A DNA stretch of 40,264 nt. Source: a virus. Location of the stretch: the IMG/VR virus record IMGVR_UViG_3300038708_000020, positions 1 to 40,264 of that record, one strand, 5' to 3'. Made by a program: the position numbers and the translations under genes. The notes beneath the pieces are model-generated. The model made no database searches, was not told where the DNA came from, and was given only the letters and a program-made list of their open reading frames with translations. Shown in pieces: positions 27,813-33,698 of this stretch; within the stretch, counting starts at the first letter, position 1, and each line of letters opens with the position of its first letter.

Positions 27813-28109
27813 CTAAACACGCGGCCCTGGACGTTTTACGCCAGGCATAGAAGCGAGCCCTATTTCAACATCAAGTCCGCGCTTAGTGAGGCAGGCAACG
27901 GTGTAGCTTTGGTGCTGCTCTAACGTGACAGCGCCTTGCTCTTTTAGCCAAGCTAATTGCGTTGCGATTTTATCGCTTGTCATACTGTTGCCGTACGTTG
28001 CACATACAGACTGTATGATGCTGTTGTTGGCGCTGTAGTTTTCCATCGCTGCAAGGCAGTGCAGAATGCTCAGACGTTGGTGTTCGTTCATGATGTTCTC
28101 TAGGGCCAT
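27813..28109 (-). CDS. gp26-like winged-helix protein (VpaChn25_0724 family)
   Basis: 98 residues. The pattern RLSILHCLAAMENYSANNSI, then KIATQLAWLKEQGAVTLE and LTKRGLDVEIG, matches the small winged-helix phage family at the gp26 position. The start at 28109 forms TAATG with the preceding stop; a second ATG at 28091 is possible. Its function is unknown but a DNA-binding role is expected. Confidence 0.85.
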   Translation of the reverse strand: MALENIMNEHQRLSILHCLAAMENYSANNSIIQSVCATYGNSMTSDKIATQLAWLKEQGAVTLEQHQSYTVACLTKRGLDVEIGLASMPGVKRPGPRV

Positions 28110-28531
28110 TAGTTCTTATCTCCGCTTTGTGCGCCGCGCAATTCGTTTTCGAACAGCATGTTTTGGTTGTTTAAAACGTTTTTAAACAGGGGTTCCATAC
28201 CTTCAAGTCGCCCCCGAAGTAGTGCCATTTCTTCGCGCATGAGCGCGGTTTGCGTGGCGTTTGGTAGGTGCTTTAGATTGCTATTGATATCAACAACCAT
28301 GTCACGCAGAGCAAAATGGTTTTGTTTGTGGTTGTTAAATTCAGCGCGGTGGTTTTCCAACTTAATGTTGTTGGCTTCCCAGTGCTGCTCAAGCAACTCT
28401 TTGTGTTCGATTAACTCTTTCTTAGTCGCAAAATAACGACTCAGAGACCACAGCGCGGCAGCTCCTAAGACGATTAATAGCATTGAGTAAAAGAACTTAT
28501 TTTCTGTTATGTGAACAATGATCGCATCCAT
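28109..28531 (-). CDS. DUF2730 membrane-anchored coiled-coil protein (Mu gp25-like)
   Basis: 140 residues. One N-terminal membrane segment (about 12-32) is followed by a long coiled coil (about 35-125). This is the DUF2730 layout. Because it is near the holin and has a membrane anchor with a coiled coil, it may serve as the inner-membrane spanin. No clear outer-membrane lipoprotein partner was found in an alternative frame. Confidence 0.85.
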   Translation of the reverse strand: MDAIIVHITENKFFYSMLLIVLGAAALWSLSRYFATKKELIEHKELLEQHWEANNIKLENHRAEFNNHKQNHFALRDMVVDINSNLKHLPNATQTALMREEMALLRGRLEGMEPLFKNVLNNQNMLFENELRGAQSGDKN

Positions 28532-28532
28532 G

Positions 28533-28769
28533 CTAGCGCCCTCGGTGTTTCAAATTGATAACGTCTTGTTGGCAGCTGGTGCAGCGCTGGGCGTTGTGAA
28601 TAATATTTCTGCGTTCGGTGATGTCGTCATCGCAATCAATGCAGAGCGCACGGCCGGAGTCTGACACCTTCATAGGTGGTGTTGGTGTAGCCACTGCTTG
28701 CTTGTGGTTCATCAACGCGGCGTCTTGCAGGCGCTGTTGTGAGTTTTGGGCTATATCTACGATATCCAT
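28533..28769 (-). CDS. DksA/TraR-type C4 zinc-finger protein
   Basis: I choose ATG 28769, which overlaps the holin stop as TAATG, giving 78 residues; GGAG lies about 12 bases upstream. An alternative ATG at 28805 lies inside the holin gene. The C43-x2-C46 and C63-x2-C66 pairs form the four-cysteine finger of TraR/DksA-like proteins, which may bind RNA polymerase in the secondary channel and alter host transcription. Confidence 0.85.
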   Translation of the reverse strand: MDIVDIAQNSQQRLQDAALMNHKQAVATPTPPMKVSDSGRALCIDCDDDITERRNIIHNAQRCTSCQQDVINLKHRGR

Positions 28770-29278
28770 TATTGCGTTGCTCCTTGCTTGCTGAATTTGT
28801 CCCATGTTCTAAAGCCAAACCACGCAAGGGTGGGGCTGGCAATCAGCATGGCGATTTCCCAGTTTGCACCTGTGCCTTTGTCAAACGTGGCCAGTAACTC
28901 GAATATGACAATGTAAATAACCGTGAACCAGCTATGGCGGTTAGCAATAGCGGGGCGCACGCCTTTAATATCCTTGCTTTGCAGGGTCTGTTGCTGCGCT
29001 TGGTGCATGCCTAAGTCGTGATCTAATACGGCTTTTTCACGCTCGGCTGCTACCTTTTCAAGGCCAATTTTTAATTGTATGACTTCGGTGGGGTCAAGCG
29101 AGTCAACCACTGCTTGCACTTTCGCGGCGCTTTCAGGGCTGTTTGGGTTGCCTTGTACTTTCTCTACGACATCAGCAATGGTTTCTGCGACGTATTCGGT
29201 AGTGCCGCCTTTACTTGAGCCAAATAGGCGAATAAGGGATGGGCCAGCGCTGAGTAACGCTGCAATGATAGAAGTCAT
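28769..29278 (-). CDS. Holin, 3TM (GTA_holin_3TM-like)
   Basis: 169 residues. A short hydrophobic N-terminus (about 4-20), a charged helical middle, then two membrane segments at about 117-132 and 139-157, with the conserved NRHSWFTVIYIVIFELL pattern preceded by RPAIA. This is the three-segment holin layout of Mu-like and gene transfer agent phages. It forms the membrane lesion that releases the endolysin. It follows the endolysin genes by overlap. Confidence 0.85.
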   Translation of the reverse strand: MTSIIAALLSAGPSLIRLFGSSKGGTTEYVAETIADVVEKVQGNPNSPESAAKVQAVVDSLDPTEVIQLKIGLEKVAAEREKAVLDHDLGMHQAQQQTLQSKDIKGVRPAIANRHSWFTVIYIVIFELLATFDKGTGANWEIAMLIASPTLAWFGFRTWDKFSKQGATQ

Positions 29279-29544
29279 GATGTGGTTCCTTTGATTGTAC
29301 TGCGCGCTTTTGCTAGGTAGTCAAGTGGTACGCTATTCGCTTTACCTTCGTCTCGTATGTGCTGCTTTATTTCATCCAATGTGACGCTGTTCCAGCCTTT
29401 GCGCCAAAAGCTGAATGCGGTGGCGTGATGGGTGGCAAGGGGCAAATGCACACTGGTTTTTGTTTGATGCGCTTTGAGTTGCTCGGCTAACCTTTGCGCA
29501 CGGCCTTTGTCGTACCATTCTTGGTTCCACTTACTGACAGCCAT
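29275..29544 (-). CDS. Small hypothetical protein of the lysis cluster
   Basis: I choose ATG 29544: it has GGAGG about six bases upstream and overlaps the endolysin stop by 14 bases. The longer in-frame start (29670) would lie deep in the endolysin gene. The product is 89 residues, basic, with a conserved-looking SFWRKGWNSV segment near residue 45. No family recognised. It lies between endolysin and holin, so a lysis accessory role is possible. Confidence 0.65.
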   Translation of the reverse strand: MAVSKWNQEWYDKGRAQRLAEQLKAHQTKTSVHLPLATHHATAFSFWRKGWNSVTLDEIKQHIRDEGKANSVPLDYLAKARSTIKGTTS

Positions 29545-30043
29545 AAGGCCCTCCATACACGTATAGCTGGGCTTTTTTGATGTAGTCGTTAACCGTGCCT
29601 TTGCCGAATTTTGTGTTGTAGTAGGTTTTCCAGTACTGGGCACGGCCTGCAAGGTCAGCGGGGATTTCATCAGGAATGAGTTTGTAAAAGCAGCGGGTAA
29701 ACACCATGGCTTTTAATGGGTCGTTCTCAAGGTCAATCGGTTTGAGTTCACGTAGGTCAAACAAAAAGCAATTGCGTATCAGCTTAATGTCGTCGTAGCG
29801 AGTGCGTGCAGCCACGTCTTTCACGCCAATTGGGTCGCCTTGGGTTAACCCGAAACCAGCATAGCCGGGCGTGGGGTCAACGAAGGTGCCTAAATTGGTT
29901 TCAACCCCCGCGGTTTCAAGCAAGAGGTGCGGTGCGCTAAGCAAACGCCCATGGCCTAGTACCGTGCAAACCCGCATGGCGAGGTCAACTGCGTTTCGGT
30001 GGCTGGTTACACCATAATGGTATGTGCGATTTTCTTGGTTCAT
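29531..30043 (-). CDS. Endolysin, lysozyme/transglycosylase-like
   Basis: 170 residues, first gene after the early terminator. The LLETAGVETNLGTFVDP segment provides the catalytic glutamate (E48 the best candidate, E43 nearby), and GFGLTQ at 63-68 matches the second lysozyme-like turn. A YYNTKFGKGT segment near the C-terminus is typical of phage muralytic enzymes. No signal peptide is present, so it depends on the holin at the other end of the cluster. Confidence 0.8.
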   Translation of the reverse strand: MNQENRTYHYGVTSHRNAVDLAMRVCTVLGHGRLLSAPHLLLETAGVETNLGTFVDPTPGYAGFGLTQGDPIGVKDVAARTRYDDIKLIRNCFLFDLRELKPIDLENDPLKAMVFTRCFYKLIPDEIPADLAGRAQYWKTYYNTKFGKGTVNDYIKKAQLYVYGGPYGCQ

Positions 30044-30172
30044 GCCGCCATCTTAGTGGCGGGTAACGCAGGTTGTGTTTAGTGTGGGCTAGGGTTTTTG
30101 TGAGGTAGGGTCAATCAAAAGGATCGTGGATCAAAACGGGGGCGGGGTCAAATTTAAACGTGATAAACAGGC
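30044..30172 (-). promoter_or_regulatory. Gap that should hold the lysis/late promoter
   Basis: This 129-base non-coding stretch separates the early terminator from the endolysin, where Mu has the activator-dependent Plys promoter. No convincing -35/-10 pair is seen on the minus strand. TTGACC with a poor TAGCCC 17 bases later is the best match. Lack of a -35 would fit activation by a Mor/C-type protein. Confidence 0.35.
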
Positions 30173-30196
30173 AAAAAAAAGCCCGCATGTGCGGGC
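30173..30196 (-). terminator. Intrinsic terminator of the early operon
   Basis: On the minus strand a 7-bp GC-rich stem (GCCCGCA with TGCGGGC, two-base apex at 30188-30189) is followed directly by eight T (30173-30180). It lies seven bases after the stop of the 58-residue gene and ends the long early transcript before the lysis genes. Confidence 0.9.
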
Positions 30197-30202
30197 TAAA
30201 CG

Positions 30203-30379
30203 TTAACAATCGGCAAATTGACTTACCAGCCGCTCCTGCTGGGTTTGCAAATAGCCTACTAAAATAGCCAAGTTTTTAGTTGAACACATCCCCTCTGGCA
30301 CCTCTCCCAATAGTTCTGCTAATACAGATTGGCAGGTGGTTAGGGTGCTCAGTTCGTCGATAATGTTATGTTTATTCAT
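30203..30379 (-). CDS. 58-residue hypothetical protein, last early gene
   Basis: ATG 30379 has GGAG six bases upstream and overlaps the antirepressor stop by eight bases, so it is co-translated. The product is helical and slightly acidic (MNKHNIIDELSTLTTCQ...), with two cysteines at residues 16 and 32 and a final one at 58. No family recognised. It sits directly before the early terminator. Confidence 0.75.
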   Translation of the reverse strand: MNKHNIIDELSTLTTCQSVLAELLGEVPEGMCSTKNLAILVGYLQTQQERLVSQFADC

Positions 30380-31103
30380 GGCTAACTCCTTTTAGATAAT
30401 ACGCATACGCCCCAGCAACATACTGACAGTGCCAGTGTATGCCTTCGAATTCTGCCAGCCATGCGCGTGCTGTTTTATCATCTTTTGTGTAACCGGCTTT
30501 TGCTAGTAGGTTTGTTTTGTTGATACTGGGGTGCTGCTGTATGACGCTGCGTACCGCCACAATAAACCCTTGCTGCTTTTCGGCGATGTACGCTTGCTGC
30601 TGTATTTGCGATAAGGGCGGGTTCGCTGGCCTTTTGGTTGCTCTGCGTGCTTTACGCCTAAGCGAGGCTTTCAGTACGGTGACTTGGTCGCGATACAGGG
30701 TGAGCAGTTCTGATTGCAATGCCTGATTAGTGTTTTGCAGTGCGGGTATGTCTACATGGCTATTGGGGGCTGCTATCTGTTCGGCCATGGCATTAAAGGC
30801 ATTAATGTAGGCTTCTTTAATCGCGGCGGCTTGTTTGCCGGTAAAGCCCATCACCAAAAACATAAAGCCGTCTTTGGTGACATTGTACATTTCACGCATT
30901 TCACCTTTTGGGTCTTTGTATTTAACGCGCTCAAAATTGAGCGCGTTAAAATAATCAGAGCAATCAAGTGACCGTATGCTCCTTAAAACATTTCTATGCT
31001 CTTTATTGAACACCTCTGCGATACGGGTCGACTGAGTGATTAGCTGGTTGTTTTCAATGGCGATATAGTGGCGCAAGTCCACGTCTGGAAGTGTATTAAC
31101 CAT
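30372..31103 (-). CDS. rha: Rha-family antirepressor with extra C-terminal winged-helix-like domain
   Basis: 243 residues. ATG 31103 has GGAG eight bases upstream. Residues about 10-115 match the pRha family (VFNKEHRNVLRSIRSL; MYNVTKDGFMFLVMGFTGKQAA). A basic linker (about 145-165) leads to a C-terminal domain (about 185-240) that recurs at the end of the RepA-like ATPase: NKTNLLAKAG...KDDKTARAWL...W. Rha proteins are antirepressors or regulators in lambdoid phages. It is preceded by a C4-like RNA, as antirepressors often are, and contains a perfect palindrome. Confidence 0.88.
   Translation of the reverse strand: MVNTLPDVDLRHYIAIENNQLITQSTRIAEVFNKEHRNVLRSIRSLDCSDYFNALNFERVKYKDPKGEMREMYNVTKDGFMFLVMGFTGKQAAAIKEAYINAFNAMAEQIAAPNSHVDIPALQNTNQALQSELLTLYRDQVTVLKASLRRKARRATKRPANPPLSQIQQQAYIAEKQQGFIVAVRSVIQQHPSINKTNLLAKAGYTKDDKTARAWLAEFEGIHWHCQYVAGAYAYYLKGVSHE
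30921..30950. repeat. Perfect palindrome (14-bp arms, 2-bp centre) inside rha
   Basis: Left arm TTTAACGCGCTCAA, centre AA, right arm TTGAGCGCGTTAAA, a perfect inverted repeat within the coding sequence for residues ALNFERVK. It could be a dimer binding site or form an mRNA hairpin. Confidence 0.9.
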
Positions 31104-31149
31104 AATGGTCTCCTTAGCTTTTTTTCGAATTAAAGGGGTGTCAGGAGGT

Positions 31150-31197
31150 TCGAAACGGCGCTAAGCAGCCGCGGACTTATTTCCCCGAAGGGTGTTG
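31150..31197 (-). promoter_or_regulatory. Complementary target region of the C4-like RNA
   Basis: On the minus strand this stretch holds segments complementary to the C4-like RNA, in reverse order: GTGTTG/CAACAC (31192-31197), CCCCG (31183-31187), CGGAC (31172-31176), GCTAAGC (31160-31166) and TCGAAAC (31150-31156) as read on plus. It also overlaps a short open frame (ATG 31247 to stop 31161, 28 residues) and an ATG-less hydrophobic frame, the usual place of an Icd-like leader peptide. Pairing here should control translation or termination before rha. Confidence 0.6.
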
Positions 31198-31238
31198 TAT
31201 TCGTCGCCCTCCCGACATAGAAAACTATGGCGAGAAAT

Positions 31239-31332
31239 AACAGGCATAAAAATACCAACACTGACGGGGTTGGATTTGTCCGGCTTAGCTTTGAGGTTTC
31301 GACGCCTCTGACCAGCGGACTGTATGCCTGTT
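31239..31332 (-). ncRNA. C4-like antisense RNA
   Basis: A 94-base minus-strand element with a 10-bp closing stem (arms 31239-31248 and 31323-31332: AACAGGCATA with TATGCCTGTT), one inner hairpin CCAAC/GTTGG (31255-31273) and one arm GTCCG/CGGAC with an inner GAGG/CCTC stem (31278-31320). Two parts of it are complementary to segments 50-150 bases downstream. This is the architecture of the C4 antisense RNA of P1/P7 and relatives, which silences the antirepressor operon, and here Rha follows. No alignment to a covariance model was possible. Confidence 0.65.
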
Positions 31333-31347
31333 TTGAATTTGTGTCAA
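31319..31347 (-). promoter_or_regulatory. Candidate promoter TTGACA-17-TACAGT
   Basis: A perfect -35 (31342-31347) with 17-bp spacing to TACAGT (31319-31324). Small inverted repeats surround it (AATTTG/CAAATT at 31336-31350). The start would fall near 31312, inside the C4-like element, so a C4 transcript with its full closing stem must come from further upstream. Either the promoter or the boundary is imperfectly placed. Confidence 0.45.
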
Positions 31348-31376
31348 ATTTCCAGTTTGAGTTTTTAGCTCAATGC

Positions 31377-31403
31377 GTTGTAAAAGTTGTAATCGTTGTC
31401 TAG
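31377..31403 (+). repeat. Three 9-bp GTTGT iterons downstream of the PapB-like gene
   Basis: Plus-strand units GTTGTAAAA, GTTGTAATC and GTTGTCTAG begin at 31377, 31386 and 31395. They lie between the PapB-like stop and the C4-like RNA, facing the matching minus-strand triplet at 31694-31720. Confidence 0.75.
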
Positions 31404-31419
31404 TCCATCCGTGGCCTAG

Positions 31420-31447
31420 GTGATGTTTTTACTTACATCACTTTTTT
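31420..31447 (+). terminator. Plus-strand intrinsic terminator near the PapB-like gene end
   Basis: GTGATGT (31420-31426) pairs with ACATCAC (31435-31441), with an eight-base loop, followed on plus by six T (31442-31447). The minus strand has no T run after this hairpin. It is a terminator facing opposite to every gene in the window. Confidence 0.5.
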
Positions 31448-31692
31448 GATGTTTTATTTATAAGTTTGGTATTCATTAAGTTGAGTTTCTTGAGGTCACG
31501 ACTGAAATTCTGTTGTTTTACATCGAAGCGCATGCACGCCGCTTTTGATGATGCACCTTCAACCAAGTGATACAGCAATGCGTTTATCATGGCTTCACTT
31601 CTTATCTGGGTAAATGCCAGTACGTCGCGCACGTCACTTTCGGATTCTAAACTTTGTACCAAAGGGATGATAAGTTGCTTTTCATTTTTCAT
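31438..31692 (-). CDS. PapB-like HTH transcription regulator
   Basis: 84 residues. Residues about 30-72 (IRSEAMINALLYHLVEGAS...DVKQQNFSRDLKKLN) match the PapB/FocB family, small DNA-binding proteins that coat sites with 9-bp-periodic motifs. The start ATG 31692 lies beside a triplet of 9-bp GTTGT repeats that covers its leader, and another triplet lies beyond its stop. Autoregulation is strongly suggested. It is flanked by the RepA-like ATPase gene upstream and the C4-like RNA downstream. Confidence 0.78.
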   Translation of the reverse strand: MKNEKQLIIPLVQSLESESDVRDVLAFTQIRSEAMINALLYHLVEGASSKAACMRFDVKQQNFSRDLKKLNLMNTKLINKTSKK

Positions 31693-31693
31693 T

Positions 31694-31720
31694 GCTTACA
31701 ACCCTTACAACTATGACAAC
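31694..31720 (-). repeat. Three 9-bp GTTGT iterons covering the PapB-like leader
   Basis: Minus-strand units GTTGTCATA, GTTGTAAGG and GTTGTAAGC are read from 31720 down to 31694 with a 9-bp period. They overlap the last codons of the RepA-like gene and the ribosome-binding region of the PapB-like gene. The orientation is opposite to the triplet at 31377. Confidence 0.75.
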
Positions 31721-32601
31721 TGATAAACGATACGAGTGTGGTTTTTCTTTGAGTTCCAATAAACGCCATCGTACTTGTCGAGCCTCGCTCGTGCAGTCTT
31801 ATCGTCTTTGCTAGCGCCAGCTGCTTCAAGCACTGCGGTCTTGTTTAAACCTGGTGCGGCGGTAAGTGCGGCTTTGACTAGGTCGATAAACTCTAAGTCT
31901 TCCTCAGTTGATTTTGCTTCAACTAAGTCTCGCTCGGTGAGGGTTAGGGTGTTTGGGCAAATGTCGAATGCTTTATCGTCAATCGCGCAGCGTTCTTTTA
32001 CTGCGCTGAGCAGTGTGCCAATACCGCTAGATAGCTCAAGCTTTTTTAAGCGGAACATGTTATCGACACTGTTGCGAATATTGTTACTGCCTTGGTAATT
32101 GCGGCCATCTTTGTTTGAGTGATGCAGCACAACAATGGTTGCGCCCGCTTCACGTATGTTCATCAGCATGTCCATGACGAGCATGATTTTGGCGTCGTTA
32201 TTTACGTCACCGAAGTTGCGCAATGAATCAATGATAAAAACTCGACCTTCGAACGCATTGGCAGTTGCTCGACTGGATAGCGCTGTAAGCAAGTCAAATG
32301 GGCTTAATTCTGATTTGGAGCGCTGAACATATTGCAGGTTAGGGAACTTAGCGACCAGCTTTTCATTTACACCTCTGTCGCGCAATACGGTTAACGGGTT
32401 ATCAAAATCGAGATAGATGACGGGCATGTATAAGCTAGCGCAGTATTGGGCAAGGCCCAATGCTAACCATGATTTGCCGTTGCCGCCGTCAGCGTAAATC
32501 ATGGTGATCATATTTTTAGCCAAAAAGCCTGGTAAGACGTATTCGGTTTCGTCATTGAAGTCGGTTTCAGTCAGGGTAGCAGCGTTTAAAAAGTCGAACA
32601 T
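31711..32601 (-). CDS. RepA-like hexameric RecA-fold ATPase (AAA_25) with C-terminal winged-helix-like domain
   Basis: 296 residues. Walker A lies at about 38-44 (DGGNGKS), Walker B near D125 (VFIIDSLRNF), and an HH sensor at 160-161 (VVLHHSNKDG). These are RepA-type DNA helicase/AAA_25 features used for plasmid or phage replication. About residues 238-296 carry NKTAVLEAAG...KDDKTARARL, the same domain as the C-terminus of Rha. It starts with GAGGA upstream and is followed by a PapB-like gene. Such an enzyme is not part of the classical Mu set. Confidence 0.85.
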   Translation of the reverse strand: MFDFLNAATLTETDFNDETEYVLPGFLAKNMITMIYADGGNGKSWLALGLAQYCASLYMPVIYLDFDNPLTVLRDRGVNEKLVAKFPNLQYVQRSKSELSPFDLLTALSSRATANAFEGRVFIIDSLRNFGDVNNDAKIMLVMDMLMNIREAGATIVVLHHSNKDGRNYQGSNNIRNSVDNMFRLKKLELSSGIGTLLSAVKERCAIDDKAFDICPNTLTLTERDLVEAKSTEEDLEFIDLVKAALTAAPGLNKTAVLEAAGASKDDKTARARLDKYDGVYWNSKKNHTRIVYQLS

Positions 32602-32607
32602 GTAGCG

Positions 32608-32820
32608 TTATTCCTCTAGTAGTACTTGATAATTTTTTCGATAAGCGCGATTACGGGCTTTGCTTAATGCGGTTTGCTCTATTTTCCATATACGGCTGAT
32701 AGAGCAACCGCAGACATCTGCGATGTCAGGGAGCGTCCAAGTTTGCTCTGGCGGTGATATGGCGCAGATAATTGCGAGCGCCAAATCAAGGTCAAAACCA
32801 GAAACGGCTTCTTTTTTCAT
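32608..32820 (-). CDS. Small HTH protein
   Basis: 70 residues. The segment WTLPDIADVCGCSISRIWKIEQTAL (about 27-51) resembles a sigma region 4-like helix-turn-helix. The start overlaps the preceding stop as TAATG. It may regulate the adjoining ATPase-PapB-Rha module. No exact family assignment. Confidence 0.75.
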   Translation of the reverse strand: MKKEAVSGFDLDLALAIICAISPPEQTWTLPDIADVCGCSISRIWKIEQTALSKARNRAYRKNYQVLLEE

Positions 32821-33248
32821 TAGTCTTCATCTACGAAGTGTGAATCAATTGGGGTAACAACCAATTGGACTTGGCAGCGCTGGCCGTTAATTAATTTGGT
32901 ACCGAGCCAAAGCCGTGCTTCGGTATCGTCTTGCTCAACGTTCTCGGTCAGTTCGTCGACCAATTTGCATAGCAAAGGGGATTGGCGTTCGAGTTGGCTC
33001 AAGCGCATTTCTTCGAGTTCGTAATCTGGGTGTGTACACGACACATCAACGTTGCGGTTTTCATGTGATAAACACTGGGCATTTACGCCTACCCACAAAA
33101 GCCTTAAATAAGCGGGACTGAAACTGCTATTTCTCTCTTTAACCCATTCTACGGCTTCATTTAACGTATCGGTACAATCCCTCGCTTGCACCATTAGATG
33201 GGCGGCGGGTATGTATGCATCAATTGTTGCGACTTCTTTTTCGTTCAT
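32820..33248 (-). CDS. Hypothetical early protein
   Basis: 142 residues, acidic and largely helical, with AGGT about seven bases upstream of ATG 33248. It contains no cysteine pair, membrane segment or motif that I recognise. It is placed between the Mor-like activator and the small HTH gene, coupled to the latter through TAATG. Confidence 0.75.
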   Translation of the reverse strand: MNEKEVATIDAYIPAAHLMVQARDCTDTLNEAVEWVKERNSSFSPAYLRLLWVGVNAQCLSHENRNVDVSCTHPDYELEEMRLSQLERQSPLLCKLVDELTENVEQDDTEARLWLGTKLINGQRCQVQLVVTPIDSHFVDED

Positions 33249-33257
33249 GGTCTTTAC

Positions 33258-33698
33258 CTATATTAGTTTGGGTTGAATTTTTGCCAGATGTGCCTGGCGT
33301 TTTACGCGTAAAATTTTATATACCTCTATTTGGTTCAGCTCTGGGCAAAACTCATTGCGGACTTTTTCAACTGGCCAGCCTTTTGAGTGCCACAACTTAA
33401 ACATGTGAATGTCTCGCAACTCTTGTTTTAGCCTGTCGCCACGGGGCAGGTAACGACACTCGCCGCCTTCGTAATGGGCTATCTCTGCAATGATGGCGCA
33501 GCTAAGCTGATAGGCATGGTCGTCGTTAATGCCTTGCTTTTGTAAACGGCGTTCGACGATTTGCACCAAGTCCCATAGGTGTTCTTTATAGCGTTTGGCG
33601 GCATTGACTTTGTCGCTGGCCATTTCGGGTAGGTGTTCAAGCAGTTGGTCAAAGTCGTCGCTAAATTCAAACCCTTGCTGTTCAGTTTTTTTAGTCAT
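33258..33698 (-). CDS. mor: Mor-family transcription activator
   Basis: I choose ATG 33698 (AGGA about ten bases upstream, eight-base overlap with the replication gene stop) giving 146 residues. The in-frame ATG at 33731 is deeper in the previous gene. Residues about 90-140 (GGECRYLPRGDRLKQELRD, then a HTH ending EVYKILRVKRQ) are the Mor/C signature. In Mu, Mor turns on the middle promoter and its paralogue C the late promoters. No second copy was found here, so this one may drive all late promoters. Confidence 0.87.
   Translation of the reverse strand: MTKKTEQQGFEFSDDFDQLLEHLPEMASDKVNAAKRYKEHLWDLVQIVERRLQKQGINDDHAYQLSCAIIAEIAHYEGGECRYLPRGDRLKQELRDIHMFKLWHSKGWPVEKVRNEFCPELNQIEVYKILRVKRQAHLAKIQPKLI

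Noticed and set aside
30104-30136. Sigma70 promoter TTGACC-17-TAGCCC before the endolysin
   Set aside because: The -10 matches poorly; an activator-dependent promoter is more likely, so only the gap is annotated.
31161-31247. 28-residue Icd-like leader ORF as a firm gene
   Set aside because: No Shine-Dalgarno before ATG 31247 and a competing hydrophobic frame; kept only as a remark on the C4 target region.
31377-31720. CRISPR-like array
   Set aside because: Units are only 9 bp with no spacers; a gene lies between two inverted triplets.
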